NCBI GenBank assembly: GCA_900215285.1
Contig: OCMG01000004.1
Span: 124,001 to 188,000, forward strand
DNA length: 64,000 nt
Direction: 5' to 3'
From: Ensifer adhaerens
GTDB taxonomy: Bacteria > Pseudomonadota > Alphaproteobacteria > Rhizobiales > Rhizobiaceae
Shown: piece after piece, positions 42,977-55,526 of the stretch
Layout of the letters: each line of letters begins with the position of its first letter
Numbering within the stretch: the stretch's first letter is position 1
Made by a program: the position numbers and the translations under genes
The notes under the pieces: model-generated
Database searches by the model: none
Seen by the model: the letters and a program-made list of their open reading frames with translations, nothing else
What the model was told of the DNA's origin: nothing

Positions 42977-43417
42977 TCACCGCGTCTTGAACGGCGCCAT
43001 CCCCATCCGCGCCAGTTCATCCGCGCGCTCATTCTCCGGGTGGCCGGCATGGCCCTTGATCCAGTGGAGCGTCACCTTGTGCCGGTCGCGGGCAGCTTCC
43101 AGCGCCTGCCAGAGTTCGGCATTCTTGACCGGCTTCTTGTCGGCGGTCTTCCAGCCGTTTTTCTTCCAGCCGAAGATCCACTTGGAAATGCCGTCCTTCA
43201 CATAGGCGCTGTCGGTGTAGAGATCCACCTCGCACGGGCTTTTCAGCGCATTCAGCGCCTCGATCGCCGCCATCAGTTCCATGCGGTTGTTGGTCGTCTC
43301 GGCCTCGCCGCCGGACATTTCCTTTTCCTTGTCGCCATAGCGCAGGATCGCGCCCCAGCCACCGGGGCCGGGATTGCCCGAGCAGGCGCCATCGGTGAAA
43401 ATATCGACATGCTTCAT
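42977..43417 (-). CDS. rnhA: Ribonuclease HI
   Basis: Degrades the RNA strand of RNA-DNA hybrids. The 146 residues carry the DEDD site Asp9 (FTDGAC), Glu47 (RMEL), Asp69 (YTDSAYV) and Asp133 (RADELAR), with His123 in the flexible loop ([10 protein letters not shown]). It lies 12 bases beyond the thrB stop, a standard rhizobial pairing. Confidence 0.97.
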   Translation of the reverse strand: MKHVDIFTDGACSGNPGPGGWGAILRYGDKEKEMSGGEAETTNNRMELMAAIEALNALKSPCEVDLYTDSAYVKDGISKWIFGWKKNGWKTADKKPVKNAELWQALEAARDRHKVTLHWIKGHAGHPENERADELARMGMAPFKTR

Positions 43418-43429
43418 GGGAATGCTTTC

Positions 43430-44389
43430 TCAGAGACCGTAATCGGCCGCGCTTTTGACATGCGCGTGGAAGCGCAGCTTGCGCAGATATTCAAGCGGGT
43501 CCTTCTTGACGACCAGCGCACCCGGCGGGGTTTCCAGCCAGTCATAGAGGCGGGTCAGAAAGAAGCGGAGGGCCGAGCCACGCGCCAGGATGGGTAACGC
43601 CGCGATTTCTTCCGTCGAGAGCGGCCGGACTTCCTGATATCCTTCCAGCAGCGCCATGCCCTTCGTCAGGTTGAAGGAACCATCCTTTTCAAAGCACCAG
43701 GCGTTCAGGCAGATCGCCACGTCATAGGCGAGGAAGTCGTTGCAGGCGAAATAGAAATCGATGAGGCCGGAGAAGGTCTCGCCGAGGAAGAAGACATTGT
43801 CCGGAAAGGCGTCCGCATGGATGACGCCCATCGGCAGAGCCTTGGGCCAATGGGCTTCCAGAAAGGCAAGCTCCTCCGGGATCTCATCGCGCAGCGCCGC
43901 GTCGATTTCGTGGACGCGCGCTTGGGACTTGTCCCAGAGCGGACGCCAGCCGGAGACGGAGAGCGCATTGGGCCGCTTGATCTCGAAGCCCTCGCCCGCC
44001 CGATGCATGGCGGCAATGGCCTTGCCGGTTTCCCGGCAATGGGCAACCGTGGGCTTGCGCGGCCACATGCCTTCCAGGAACGTCACCATCGCCGCGGGGC
44101 GACCGGCGAGTTGGCCCAGCATCCCGCCATCCTTGCGGATCAGCGGCAACGGGCAGGACAGGCCGTTCTTGGCCAGATGCTGCATCAGACCCAGGAAGAA
44201 CGGCAGGTCCTCGGGATCAACGCGCTTCTCGTAGAGCGTCAGGATGAACGTGCCCTGGGTGGTGTGCAGCAGGAAGTTGGAATTTTCGACACCCTCCGCA
44301 ATCCCCTTGTAGGAGGTCAGGGAGCCGGCGTCATAGTCGCCCAGGAAAGCGGAAAGCTCATCTTCCGAGATGTCGGTGTAAACGGCCAA
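43430..44389 (-). CDS. thrB: Homoserine kinase (ThrB, APH-fold type)
   Basis: Phosphorylates homoserine for ThrC (19751-21151). The 319 residues belong to the aminoglycoside-phosphotransferase-like homoserine kinases of alphaproteobacteria, not the GHMP type. [15 protein letters not shown] opens the ATP-binding lobe, [15 protein letters not shown] holds the catalytic Asp, and [20 protein letters not shown] the metal-binding Asp. It precedes rnhA in a two-gene unit. Confidence 0.96.
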   Translation of the reverse strand: MAVYTDISEDELSAFLGDYDAGSLTSYKGIAEGVENSNFLLHTTQGTFILTLYEKRVDPEDLPFFLGLMQHLAKNGLSCPLPLIRKDGGMLGQLAGRPAAMVTFLEGMWPRKPTVAHCRETGKAIAAMHRAGEGFEIKRPNALSVSGWRPLWDKSQARVHEIDAALRDEIPEELAFLEAHWPKALPMGVIHADAFPDNVFFLGETFSGLIDFYFACNDFLAYDVAICLNAWCFEKDGSFNLTKGMALLEGYQEVRPLSTEEIAALPILARGSALRFFLTRLYDWLETPPGALVVKKDPLEYLRKLRFHAHVKSAADYGL

Positions 44390-44491
44390 GGCGGGTTCCT
44401 TCGCAAGTCAGTCACCGCTCTCATGCCCCGAATCGGGCAGGAAAAGCAACAGGCTTGGACAGGTCGGAACCAGAGCGGGCGCTGCGCCGGA

Positions 44492-46081
44492 TCAGGCTCT
44501 TCGCAGAGCGGTGGAGAATTCTTCCGCCTTTCCCGCGTCGACCGGCGCGCCGGCGTGTTCCTGAACGAAACGACGAGCAGCGTCTGCGGGCATGGGCCGG
44601 CCGAGGAGATAGCCCTGGCCGATATCGCACCCGAGCGAACGCAGATAAGCCAGTTGCTCCTCGTCCTCGATGCCCTCGGCCGTTGTCCTGACGCCCAGGC
44701 CGGAGCCCAGCGCGACGATGGCGCGAATGACCTTGTCCTGCCGCTCGCCCTTGTTCATCGCCATGACAAAGCTGCGGTCGATCTTGATCGTGTCGAAGGA
44801 AAAACCGGAAAGCTGCGAAAGACTGGAATAGCCCGTCCCGAAGTCATCGAGAGCAATCCTGGCACCTGCTTCGATCAGATCGCCCAGCACCTTCTGCGCG
44901 GCGGGATAATCGTTCATCACGCTGCTTTCGGTGATTTCGAGTTCCAGCCGGGACGGCGAAAAACCCTGATCGGACATGATCTTGATGAGACGGAGACCGA
45001 TAACCGGGTCGCTGAGCAGGACAGGCGACAGATTGAAAGCGAGCGCGATGTCCTGAGGCCAGCAAGCGGCCTCGATGCAGCACAGCCGCAGGAGATGCTC
45101 GGTCAGCGGCACGATCAGGCCGGTTTCTTCGGCCAGCGGGATGAATTCCGCGGGCGACACGAATTCTCCCGGCTGCAATTCCCAGCGTGCCAGTGCCTCA
45201 AAGCCGCTGATCCGGTTTGTCCTGAGGTCGATCAGAGGCTGGAAGAAGGGGACGATCGCCCCTTCCCGCACGGCGCGTTTCAAAGCGCCTTCGAGATGCG
45301 CGCGCTTGTAGACGGCCTGCTCCATGGAGGGATCGAAAGCGGTCGCGCGGTTTCGTCCCGACGTCTTGGCCGCATACATGGCGTAGTCGGAATGCAGGAT
45401 GGCTGTATTGAGATCGGCGCAATCCTTGCCAAAAAAGGCGTAACCGACGCTTGCGCCGACATCGACGGTCATCACGTCCGCGTCGATCGGCGCGGTCATC
45501 TGCTGCAGGATGCGCTGGGCCGAGATCGCGGCCAGCTCTGGGTCTACCCCCTCGGCGATAACGATGAATTCGTCGCCGCCGATCCGGTAGATGGACTCCT
45601 CCGGAAAAGACGCCTGTAACCGGCCCGCCACAACCTTCAGCACTTCGTTGCCGACTGCGTGTCCGAACAGGTCATTGACGCGCTTGAACCCATCGAGGTC
45701 GATGGAAAACACGGTCAGGCGACCCGACGGACCACGGTGAGAGGCAGCCGCCGCAATCTTCTTGTCCAGAGACCGACGATTGAGCAGACCCGTCAGCGCA
45801 TCATGCGTCGCGATCCACTCGACATTGCGCTCCGCCTCCCGGCGTCGGCGGTTCTCCACGGTAAGATCCTTGACCCTGATGGCCGAATAGATCAGCCCGA
45901 TGAGGCCCGCGATGTTGAGAGAGATGAAGAGATCATCGAGATGGTAGGTATTATAGGTCTTGAGAAAATGGTCGACATATTTGTGGAGGTTCAGAGCGAT
46001 CGCAAGCATGCCAACGGACATGAAGACCACTGCCCAGCCCAGTGTCTCCAACACAACCCTTCTGCCGCTTTTCTGATCCAT
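44492..46081 (-). CDS. Membrane GGDEF-EAL protein (bifunctional c-di-GMP enzyme)
   Basis: A 529-residue c-di-GMP enzyme. Two transmembrane helices (about 11-28 and 45-65) are followed by an intact GGDEF domain (RIGGDEF, about 85-245) and an intact EAL domain (FEALARWELQ, NLSPVLL, ELEITESSVM, DDFGTGYSSL, IKIDRSFV, TAEGIEDEEQ; about 260-505). Both cyclase and phosphodiesterase activity are possible. It sits between ispH and thrB, which are usually adjacent, so it is an insertion into that cluster. ATG 46081 is chosen; an upstream ATG at 46126 lacks a good ribosome-binding site. Confidence 0.93.
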   Translation of the reverse strand: MDQKSGRRVVLETLGWAVVFMSVGMLAIALNLHKYVDHFLKTYNTYHLDDLFISLNIAGLIGLIYSAIRVKDLTVENRRRREAERNVEWIATHDALTGLLNRRSLDKKIAAAASHRGPSGRLTVFSIDLDGFKRVNDLFGHAVGNEVLKVVAGRLQASFPEESIYRIGGDEFIVIAEGVDPELAAISAQRILQQMTAPIDADVMTVDVGASVGYAFFGKDCADLNTAILHSDYAMYAAKTSGRNRATAFDPSMEQAVYKRAHLEGALKRAVREGAIVPFFQPLIDLRTNRISGFEALARWELQPGEFVSPAEFIPLAEETGLIVPLTEHLLRLCCIEAACWPQDIALAFNLSPVLLSDPVIGLRLIKIMSDQGFSPSRLELEITESSVMNDYPAAQKVLGDLIEAGARIALDDFGTGYSSLSQLSGFSFDTIKIDRSFVMAMNKGERQDKVIRAIVALGSGLGVRTTAEGIEDEEQLAYLRSLGCDIGQGYLLGRPMPADAARRFVQEHAGAPVDAGKAEEFSTALRRA

Positions 46082-46223
46082 CCGCCATTTCCCCGACGAG
46101 GCAGCGCCCAACTGCTCGCATCCCATTCCGAAAGTTATAGCGCGTTGTAATTGCAGCGAAATGAAGGATTATGCTTTATTTCCCGTAAAATCCCGAATGG
46201 GTGCTTTGGCTGCCGCAGTGGCA

Positions 46224-47213
46224 TCAACCATTCACAAAGGCCATGTCAGAAGCCGTTAGTTCGACGTCGCGCAGTTCCCTGTTCACCAGAAAATGCTCGT
46301 TCTCTTCGGCCGTCACCGCCAGGTCGACGGTGGCGTCGAAACGCGCCTTGAAGGCCGCGATGATTTCATTGACGATGACTTCCGGCGCGGAAGCGCCCGC
46401 CGACAGGCCCACGACGGATATGTCGCCCAGGTTATCCCAATCGATTTCTGCTGCACGCTGAACGAGGAGCGATTTCTTTGCCCCCGCCTTCTCCGCAACC
46501 TCGACCAGACGCTTGGAATTGGACGAGTTCGGCGCACCGACGATCAGGAAGAGATCGCAACCCGGCGCCGCATGCTTCACCGCCTCCTGGCGATTGGTGG
46601 TGGCGTAGCAGATGCTGTCCGCGGCAGGGGCGGCCAGCTGGGGGAACCGCTCCTGCAGACGCGCGATCACGCCGGCCGTGTCATCCACCGACAATGTCGT
46701 CTGGGTGACATAGCCCAGGTTTTCGCGGTCCGACGGTTCATAGCGATCGGCATCCTCGACGGTTTCGATCAGCGAAACGGCGCCGGGCTCCAGCTGGCCC
46801 ATCGTGCCGATCACCTCAGGGTGTCCGGCATGACCGATCAGCACGACATGGCGACCGAGACGCTGGTGGCGCATGGCCTGCTTGTGCACCTTTGACACGA
46901 GCGGACATGTTGCGTCGAGATAGAAGAGATTGCGTTCCTCGGCATCCGCCGGCACCGACTTCGGCACGCCATGGGCGGAAAAGACAACCGGCTGCATCCG
47001 GTGTTCGGCCGGAATTTCGTCCAGCTCCTCGACAAAGACCGCGCCCTTTGCTTCCAGTCCCTCGACGACGAAACGGTTATGCACGATCTCGTGACGGACA
47101 TAGACCGGTGCGCCGAAGCGCTTCAAGGCCAGAACGACAATCTGGATGGCACGGTCGACGCCGGCGCAGAAGCCGCGCGGCTCGCAAAGCCGGATGGTCA
47201 GGGCGCGCTTCAT
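46224..47213 (-). CDS. ispH: 4-hydroxy-3-methylbut-2-enyl diphosphate reductase
   Basis: Last enzyme of the MEP pathway, giving IPP and DMAPP. The 329 residues have the three 4Fe-4S cysteines Cys16 (GFCAGVDRA), Cys103 (ATCPLV) and Cys202 (SICYATTN), with SAHG and [12 protein letters not shown] at the expected positions. GAGGTGAAC precedes ATG 47213. Confidence 0.98.
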   Translation of the reverse strand: MKRALTIRLCEPRGFCAGVDRAIQIVVLALKRFGAPVYVRHEIVHNRFVVEGLEAKGAVFVEELDEIPAEHRMQPVVFSAHGVPKSVPADAEERNLFYLDATCPLVSKVHKQAMRHQRLGRHVVLIGHAGHPEVIGTMGQLEPGAVSLIETVEDADRYEPSDRENLGYVTQTTLSVDDTAGVIARLQERFPQLAAPAADSICYATTNRQEAVKHAAPGCDLFLIVGAPNSSNSKRLVEVAEKAGAKKSLLVQRAAEIDWDNLGDISVVGLSAGASAPEVIVNEIIAAFKARFDATVDLAVTAEENEHFLVNRELRDVELTASDMAFVNG

Positions 47214-47220
47214 GTTCACC

Positions 47221-47595
47221 TCACCCCTGCACGCCGGCAACGAGGACGGCGATCATGGCGACGAGGCCCGGCAGGCCCTGCGTGAACAGGATCTTCCGGC
47301 TCGCGGACCATGCGCCATAAAGTGCCGCCACGATGACGCAGCCGAGGAAGAAGACTTTCAGCTCATAGGCGAAGAGGGCATCGGGATGAACGAGGCTCCA
47401 GAGGAGGCCGGCAGCGAGAAAGCCGTTGTAGAGGCCCTGATTGGCGCCGAACACCTTCGTTTCCTCGGCCTTTTCGAGGCTCATGCCAAAGGTTCTGAGA
47501 CCTGCCGGCTTGGTCCAGAGAAACATCTCGAGATACAGGATGTAGACATGCAGGAGCGCGACGAGCGCAGTCAGCACGGCGGCGGCAATGGTCAT
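47221..47595 (-). CDS. DUF1304 membrane protein
   Basis: A 124-residue inner-membrane protein of DUF1304 with four hydrophobic helices. The conserved [12 protein letters not shown] and [20 protein letters not shown] segments are present. Function unknown. It overlaps the SURF1 stop by 4 bases (ATGA) and ends 7 bases before ispH. Confidence 0.9.
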   Translation of the reverse strand: MTIAAAVLTALVALLHVYILYLEMFLWTKPAGLRTFGMSLEKAEETKVFGANQGLYNGFLAAGLLWSLVHPDALFAYELKVFFLGCVIVAALYGAWSASRKILFTQGLPGLVAMIAVLVAGVQG

Positions 47596-48401
47596 ACTTC
47601 ACTCCCCGTTCTGCGTCCGCGAAACCAGAAAATCACGACGACGACGGCCAATGTTGCGGCAAGGCCATACCATGTCAGCGCATATTGTAAATGATTATTG
47701 GGAAAGTCGAACTGGGTCACGCCGCCGATCGGCAGCCCGCCCGGATTGGGCGCATCATTGGCGTCGATGAAAAACTGCAGCACGCGCGCCTTGGGCAGCC
47801 CCGCATGCACCGTCATCGCATCCAGATCCTTCCAGTAGAAGATGTTCTTGGCCGGGTCGTTGTCGGGAACGGCCCAGGAGGGCTTGCCGTTCAGCCGGGA
47901 GCGGGCAAGGCCGGTGATGGTCACCTCGCCGGCAACGTCGCCTGCGGCGCGCTTTGCGACATCTTTTTTCTCATACGGGATGAAGCCGCGGTTGACGAAG
48001 ACGTATTCTCCGCCGGCGAGTCTCAGCGGCGTGTAGACATAATAGCCGGCCTCACCGTTATAGGTGGCGAAAAAGAACTGTTCGTGTGCGTGATCGAATG
48101 TGCCCGTGACATTGACAGGGCGGTAATCGACATCGCCACCGGAGGCCAGAACCGCACCAATCTTGTCAATGCCGACCGGCGGCATGGCGCGACGCTCGGC
48201 GATATCGGCCAGAAGCGCTTCTTTCCAGGCGAGGCGATGGACCTGCCACGTACCGAGCGCGATGAGGATCGTGAAGCTGAAGGCGAGCAGGATCAGCGTC
48301 GCCAGCCGGCGAACCCAGCGCCAGAATGGGCGTGCAGCACGCCGACCGTCTACGACAGTGTCAGCCACGATCGATCTCGCCGGGTCTGGCATTGTTGGCA
48401 T
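47592..48401 (-). CDS. SURF1-family cytochrome oxidase assembly protein
   Basis: Inner-membrane chaperone for aa3 oxidase heme insertion. The 269-residue protein has a transmembrane helix near residues 33-52 and another near 240-260 (YGLAATLAVVVVIFWF). The conserved SURF1 segments GTWQVHRLAWKEAL and VNRGFIPYEKK lie in the periplasmic loop. The start is ambiguous: ATG 48401 or 48392 would overlap the DUF983 gene by 30-40 bases, while GTG 48368 has GCGAG and an 8-base overlap. It belongs to the cta cluster. Confidence 0.9.
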   Translation of the reverse strand: MPTMPDPARSIVADTVVDGRRAARPFWRWVRRLATLILLAFSFTILIALGTWQVHRLAWKEALLADIAERRAMPPVGIDKIGAVLASGGDVDYRPVNVTGTFDHAHEQFFFATYNGEAGYYVYTPLRLAGGEYVFVNRGFIPYEKKDVAKRAAGDVAGEVTITGLARSRLNGKPSWAVPDNDPAKNIFYWKDLDAMTVHAGLPKARVLQFFIDANDAPNPGGLPIGGVTQFDFPNNHLQYALTWYGLAATLAVVVVIFWFRGRRTGSEV

Positions 48402-48753
48402 ACTGGAGGTTGATCAGAACGCCCTTGAGCGAGCGCATGAGCGCCAGCCCTGCGATGATCATGAGCGGTATCCAGAGAACGAATTGCAGCCACATGGGCG
48501 GCTCGTATGTGACCTGCATCCAGAAGGCGAGGCCGACGAAGATGAAGCCGATGATGAGCAGCACGAAGACCACCGGGCCATCGCCTGCATCGATGAAGGA
48601 ATAGTCGAGGCCGCAATTCGTGCAGGCCGGCTTGACCGTGGTGAAGCCATCGAAAAGCGCACCCTCCCCGCAGCGCGGGCAGCGGCAACGCAGGCCGGCC
48701 GCGATCGGATTGACCGGCGGGTAGATGGCTGTATCCTCTTTCTCTGTCTGCAC
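48361..48753 (-). CDS. DUF983 zinc-ribbon membrane protein
   Basis: A 130-residue protein. A zinc ribbon RCRCPRCGEG...CTNCGLDYSF is followed by two transmembrane helices (FVLLIIGFIFVGLAFW, FVLWIPLMIIAGLALM). DUF983 genes commonly lie in aa3 oxidase clusters; the role is presumed assembly-related. GTG 48753 is used because AGAGGA sits seven bases upstream; the frame opens at GTG 48807 but that would overlap the GNAT gene. Confidence 0.85.
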   Translation of the reverse strand: MQTEKEDTAIYPPVNPIAAGLRCRCPRCGEGALFDGFTTVKPACTNCGLDYSFIDAGDGPVVFVLLIIGFIFVGLAFWMQVTYEPPMWLQFVLWIPLMIIAGLALMRSLKGVLINLQYANNARPGEIDRG

Positions 48754-48785
48754 GACTTGATCCTCTTTCACTGGCCTCGAAGAGG

Positions 48786-49067
48786 TTACTTGATGACGTC
48801 TGCCCACTCGGGATGACGCCCCAGCTGCGCCTTGAAGAAGGGGCAGAGCGGAATGATCTTCCAGCCCCCGGCCCGCGCCTCCTCCACCGCATGAGCCGCC
48901 AGAGCCTGACCGGCGCCCTTGCCGCGCAACGCGTCCGGAACACCGGTGTGATCGATGATGATCAGGTGCGGCGAAGCACGCGAATAGGTCATCTCCGCCT
49001 CATGCCCCTCAAGCGTGGCGACATAGCGACCGCCAGAGTGGGAAGTCTCCTCGCGAATATCCATCAT
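48786..49067 (-). CDS. Short GNAT-family N-acetyltransferase (YjdJ-like)
   Basis: A 93-residue minimal GNAT domain. DHTGVPDALRGKGAGQALAAHAVEEAR is the acetyl-CoA loop and helix, and IIPLCPFFKAQLGRHPEW the conserved C-terminal segment. Small proteins of this type are found in many bacteria without a known substrate. AAAGGA lies before the tandem ATG codons at 49067/49064. It lies between ctaE and the DUF983 gene. Confidence 0.88.
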   Translation of the reverse strand: MMDIREETSHSGGRYVATLEGHEAEMTYSRASPHLIIIDHTGVPDALRGKGAGQALAAHAVEEARAGGWKIIPLCPFFKAQLGRHPEWADVIK

Positions 49068-49175
49068 GCGCTTCCTTTCATGCATTGCAAGCCCGCGCCC
49101 GCTCAGCGCCGATCTCGCCAGAAATGAAAACGGCGCGGACCAGCCGCGCCGCCGGAGTGCCGAATTCGGCCTGTC

Positions 49176-50054
49176 TCAGCCATGCGCCAGCGGCGCGCCC
49201 CATCCGCCCCAGATATAGATGGCGAAGAAGAGGAAAAGCCAGACCACGTCGACGAAGTGCCAGTACCAAGCCGCAGCCTCGAAGCCGAAATGTTGCTTCG
49301 GCGTGAAATCGCCGCCGATCGCCCGGAACAGGCAGACGGCGAGAAAGATCGTGCCGACGATGACATGGAAACCGTGAAAGCCGGTCGCCATGAAGAAGGT
49401 CGCGCCGTAGATCGAGTTCTTGAAGGCGAAGGGCGCATGCGCATACTCATAGCCCTGCACGAAGGTGAAGAGCAGACCAAGCAACACCGTCAGAGTCAAG
49501 CCGTTGATCAGGCCCTTGCGATCGCCATGCAGCAGCGCGTGGTGAGCCCAGGTCACCGTCGTGCCCGACAGCAGCAGGATCACGGTGTTGTAGATCGGCA
49601 GATGCCACGGATCGAGAACCTCGATGCCCTTCGGCGGCCACGTCCCGCCCGTGAAGGTCGTGCGCGCGGCCTGGATGGCTTCCCCCGGAAACAGGCTGGC
49701 ATCGAAGAAGGCCCAGAACCAAGCGACAAAGAACATCACTTCGGAAGCGATGAACATGATCATGCCGTAGCGCAGGTGCAGCGACACGACCCGTGTATGA
49801 TGTCCCTCGTGAGCTTCCTTGATGGTGTCTGCCCACCAGGAGAACATGGTGTAGAGCACCAGAACCAGACCGATGAAGAAGACCCACGGATTGGCCAGGT
49901 TCAAGCCGAACAGGTCGAAAGGCTGCCCGGAAAGATAACGCATGTAGGACACGCCACCGATCGCCATGATGAATGCGCCGATCGAAGCCAGGAACGGCCA
50001 CGGGCTTGGATCGATGATGTGATAGTCGTGTTGTCTGTTATGTCCGTCTGCCAT
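49176..50054 (-). CDS. ctaE: Cytochrome c oxidase subunit III
   Basis: The 292-residue third core subunit of the aa3 terminal oxidase, stabilising the O2 and proton pathway. It has seven hydrophobic helices and the conserved [41 protein letters not shown] and [16 protein letters not shown]. The frame is open to 50117, but ATG 50054 fits the family. It closes the ctaCDBFGE series. Confidence 0.97.
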   Translation of the reverse strand: MADGHNRQHDYHIIDPSPWPFLASIGAFIMAIGGVSYMRYLSGQPFDLFGLNLANPWVFFIGLVLVLYTMFSWWADTIKEAHEGHHTRVVSLHLRYGMIMFIASEVMFFVAWFWAFFDASLFPGEAIQAARTTFTGGTWPPKGIEVLDPWHLPIYNTVILLLSGTTVTWAHHALLHGDRKGLINGLTLTVLLGLLFTFVQGYEYAHAPFAFKNSIYGATFFMATGFHGFHVIVGTIFLAVCLFRAIGGDFTPKQHFGFEAAAWYWHFVDVVWLFLFFAIYIWGGWGAPLAHG

Positions 50055-50113
50055 GTCACTCTTCCCCGGATTCCAATCCCGCCCCGGAAAACCGGGACTC
50101 TCCTCATCAAAAT

Positions 50114-50704
50114 TCAAAGCTTCTTCGCGGCGTCCACCGGCTTCTTCGCATCGGCGACCGGGCGGGTCTTCTCATGCGGATAGAAGGTGTACGACAGCGT
50201 GATGGTTCCGATGCTCTTCGTCTCGCGATCCTTGACGATGTCGGGATCGACGAAGAAGAGCACGGGCATTTCCAGTTCCTCCCCCGGCTTCAGCGTCGTT
50301 TCGGTGAAGCAGAAGCACTGGATCTTGTTGAAATAGGCGCCGGCCTGTTCGGGCGTGACGTTGAAGGTCGCCTGGCCGGTCAGCTCCTTGTCGGACGTGT
50401 TCTTCGCGTGGAAATAGATCTGCTTCGTCTCGCCGATCTTCATGACGACTTCGCGCTGATCGGGCTTGAAGTCCCAGGTAAAGCCGGGCGCGACATTGCC
50501 GTCGAAACGGACCTTGATCGTCTGGTCCAGAATGACGCTGGAGGCCTGCTCGACCTCACGCACGGTCCCGCCATAGCCCGTCACCTGGCAGAACATGCGA
50601 TAGAGCGGCACGGCCGCGTATGACAGGCCGACCATACCGAAGAACAGGCTCAGACAGACCGCTACGACCAAGCCGTTGCGCCTCTCCTGTGTTCCTTTCG
50701 CCAT
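50114..50704 (-). CDS. ctaG: Cytochrome c oxidase assembly protein CtaG
   Basis: A periplasmic copper chaperone (Cox11 family), 196 residues, delivering Cu to CuB of subunit I. One N-terminal transmembrane helix (about 12-32) is followed by the soluble domain with the copper-binding CFC motif (Cys130, Cys132 in KIQCFCFTE). A further Cys39 in [11 protein letters not shown] is conserved in Cox11. It lies between ctaF and ctaE. Confidence 0.97.
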   Translation of the reverse strand: MAKGTQERRNGLVVAVCLSLFFGMVGLSYAAVPLYRMFCQVTGYGGTVREVEQASSVILDQTIKVRFDGNVAPGFTWDFKPDQREVVMKIGETKQIYFHAKNTSDKELTGQATFNVTPEQAGAYFNKIQCFCFTETTLKPGEELEMPVLFFVDPDIVKDRETKSIGTITLSYTFYPHEKTRPVADAKKPVDAAKKL

Positions 50705-50726
50705 GGTCTCTCCTCCCCCGCTTCAG

Positions 50727-50870
50727 TTACACCGGCTTGCCGCCGAACTTGATGATCGTGATGACGTAGAACACCGCCACAAGTCCGGCGAGCACGAGGC
50801 CCAGCGCTATATTGCGGCCCCGGCGTGATTTCTGCTGCGCTTCCGTCAGCTTGACCGTTTCCAGCTCCAT
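50727..50870 (-). CDS. ctaF: Small CtaF/CoxF-like oxidase assembly protein (47 aa)
   Basis: ATG 50870 to TAA 50727 gives 47 residues: a polar N-terminus ([20 protein letters not shown]) and one transmembrane helix ([20 protein letters not shown]). Its start overlaps the ctaB stop as TGATG, and it ends 22 bases before ctaG. Position, size and charge pattern match the small CoxF-type gene usually found between ctaB and ctaG. Confidence 0.82.
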   Translation of the reverse strand: MELETVKLTEAQQKSRRGRNIALGLVLAGLVAVFYVITIIKFGGKPV

Positions 50871-51823
50871 CAGATCAGCCCTCCCAGGTGAAGAAGGCTC
50901 GCTGCATAATGGTCGACCATCAGCGCAGAGAAGATGACGAAGAGATAGAGGATCGAATAGGCGAAGAGCTTCTTGGCTGGAACCATTTTCTGGTCGTTCT
51001 CATCCATGCGGTAGACGCTGATCGACATGGCCACGAAAATCAGTCCGAGTATACCTGCGAAGGTGCCGTACCAGACGCTTGCGAGGCCCGTGAAAGTCGG
51101 TGCGACGCCAGCCATGGCGGTCAGAACCGAATAGAGCACGATCTGCGTCTTGGTGGTGGCGACCCCCGAAACGTTGGGCAGCATGGGCACGCCGGCCGCG
51201 CCGTAATCCTTCATCTTGAAGAGTGCGAGCGCCCAGAAATGCGCCGGCGTCCAGAGGAAGATGATGAGGAACAGACAGATGCTGTCGATGGACACGCCGC
51301 CGGTGACGCAGGCCCAGCCGATCATGGGCGGGAAGGCGCCGGCAGCACCGCCGATAACGATGTTCTGCGGCGTCGAGCGCTTGAGCCACATCGTGTAGAC
51401 AACGGCGTAGAAGAAGATGGTGAAGGCCAACAGTCCGGCGGACAGCGTGTTGACCGCGAGACCGAGGATTGCGACCGCAAAGGCGGAGAGAACGAGACCG
51501 AAGGCAAGCGCTTCGCCCGGAATGATTTTGCCCGCGGGGATCGGGCGTGTTGCCGTGCGGGCCATGACGGCGTCGATGTCGGCATCGTACCACATGTTCA
51601 GCGCGCCGGATGCACCCGCACCCACGGCGATGCAGACGATGGCGAAGAACCCCATCAGAGGATGGATCGAGCCCGGCGCGAGGATCAGTCCGGCGAAGGC
51701 CGTGAAAACGACAAGCGACATCACGCGCGGCTTCAGCAGGGCGAAGAAATCCCCTGCCGAAGCTTCCGAAATCCGGAAGCCCGCCTGCGTATCGTCGATT
51801 TCGCGGTTGTCGATCAAAGACAT
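50870..51823 (-). CDS. ctaB: Protoheme IX farnesyltransferase (heme O synthase)
   Basis: Inner-membrane UbiA-type prenyltransferase that makes heme O for the oxidase. The 317 residues have about nine helices and both Asp-rich motifs: [19 protein letters not shown] and MLPNVSG preceded by [10 protein letters not shown]. The frame is open to 51925, but ATG 51823 fits the family start. Between it and ctaD lies a spacer with two hairpins (51851-51916). Confidence 0.96.
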   Translation of the reverse strand: MSLIDNREIDDTQAGFRISEASAGDFFALLKPRVMSLVVFTAFAGLILAPGSIHPLMGFFAIVCIAVGAGASGALNMWYDADIDAVMARTATRPIPAGKIIPGEALAFGLVLSAFAVAILGLAVNTLSAGLLAFTIFFYAVVYTMWLKRSTPQNIVIGGAAGAFPPMIGWACVTGGVSIDSICLFLIIFLWTPAHFWALALFKMKDYGAAGVPMLPNVSGVATTKTQIVLYSVLTAMAGVAPTFTGLASVWYGTFAGILGLIFVAMSISVYRMDENDQKMVPAKKLFAYSILYLFVIFSALMVDHYAASLLHLGGLI

Positions 51824-51850
51824 GAACTGAACCTGCTGTTCTTTTTGCGT

Positions 51851-51916
51851 GCCGGGCCGGACGGCGCCCGGCGCTGGCTTCTTACAGACTGGAGGCGCCG
51901 CCTTGCAAGCGGCGCC
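51851..51916 (-). promoter_or_regulatory. Two hairpins between ctaD and ctaB
   Basis: GGCGCCGC/GCGGCGCC (51894-51916, 7-base loop) and GCCGGGC/GCCCGGC (51851-51872) lie in the 108-base spacer. They could protect the ctaCD mRNA or partly stop transcription, giving less CtaB than oxidase core. Confidence 0.5.
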
Positions 51917-51931
51917 TTGTCTCACCCGCTC

Positions 51932-54515
<2,584 letters not shown>

Positions 54516-54903
54516 GAATCTCTCTCCCCTCAGTGTTTGCCCCTCGACGCTTGATCGAGATCAAACCGTCTAGCAGAATCCCTGCTATACTAACTGTTTC
54601 AAACCACAGTTTAGCCCCAATCGCAACTGTCGTCACTGTTCACGCGTGCGTCATTTTTGCGCAAGAGCAGGGAGTTGACTGGCTTTTATCAATTTGTCCT
54701 GCAATTGCGAATGTTTGCGGACACTATTTTTGCCGCTTTTCACGTCGATCAACAGCCGCTAAACGCAGCCTGAGCAAAGGGCATCGCGGGGAGAGGACTG
54801 TTCTGAGACTATCCCCTTGAAGCCGGCGCGCTTTGTCTGTTCAATGATCCGCATTTCGAGGCTAAACATCAGGCTCGAAGGGACGAATGATTCGAGGACG
54901 TTC
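54516..54903. promoter_or_regulatory. Intergenic control region of the cta operon, with FixK/FnrN anaerobox
   Basis: TTGATCGAGATCAA at 54551-54564 is an exact TTGAT-N4-ATCAA FNR/FixK box, 36-49 bases before the ctaC ATG. Further upstream TAGCAG-AATCC-CTGCTA forms a short hairpin. The remaining 300 bases hold no convincing gene; the promoter of the divergent IalB gene must be within 54700-54880. Confidence 0.65.
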
Positions 54904-55446
54904 ATGATAACCAGCCCGTTGAAGCGCGCAATGCTTGGCCTCGCCGCCCTCGCGACGATTGCGATCACACTGCCCGCGCAGGCCGCAACCCAGCCGCCAC
55001 CCGCACCGGGTCAAGGTCAGGGCACAGTGCGCTCCACCCACGGCGCCTGGTCGATCATCTGCGATACACCGGCCGGAGCTTCGGAAGAGCAATGCGCCCT
55101 GATGCAGAATGTCGTGGCCGATGACCGTCCGGAAGTCGGTCTGTCGGTGGTTGTGCTGAAGACGGCGGACCGCAAGTCGCGCATCCTGCGCGTGCTGGCA
55201 CCGCTCGGCGTTCTCCTGCCCAACGGGCTCGGCCTGAACGTGGACGGCAAGGATATCGGCCGCGCCTATTTCGTCCGCTGCTTTTCGGACGGATGCTATG
55301 CGGAAGTCGTCCTGCAGGATGATCTGCTGAAAACCTTGCGCGCAGGAACGCAGGCCACGTTCATCGTCTTCCAGTCGCCTGAAGAGGGCATCGGCATTCC
55401 GGTCGATCTCAAGGGTTTTGCAGAAGGCTACGACGCCCTGCCCTGA
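54904..55446 (+). CDS. Invasion-associated locus B (IalB) family protein
   Basis: A 180-residue exported protein of the IalB family, periplasmic, function unclear; named from Bartonella. The signal peptide is MITSPLKRAMLGLAALATIA...AQA (cleavage near 27). The domain shows THGAWSIICDTPAG, EEQCALMQNVV, and RCFSDGCYAEV with cysteines that likely form disulfides. The frame is open to 54817 but ATG 54904 gives the proper signal peptide. Confidence 0.92.
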   Translation: MITSPLKRAMLGLAALATIAITLPAQAATQPPPAPGQGQGTVRSTHGAWSIICDTPAGASEEQCALMQNVVADDRPEVGLSVVVLKTADRKSRILRVLAPLGVLLPNGLGLNVDGKDIGRAYFVRCFSDGCYAEVVLQDDLLKTLRAGTQATFIVFQSPEEGIGIPVDLKGFAEGYDALP

Positions 55447-55526
55447 CCTTGCACAGGTTGGAATCCGACGGCAGGACCCCTATCTCTGGTCCTGATACAT
55501 TCTCAATTTCGCTGAAAGGCGCCCCC

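Noticed and set aside
54533-54820. 95-codon plus-strand frame in the cta control region
   Set aside because: Overlaps the anaerobox and promoter area, has no ribosome-binding site and no recognisable features.
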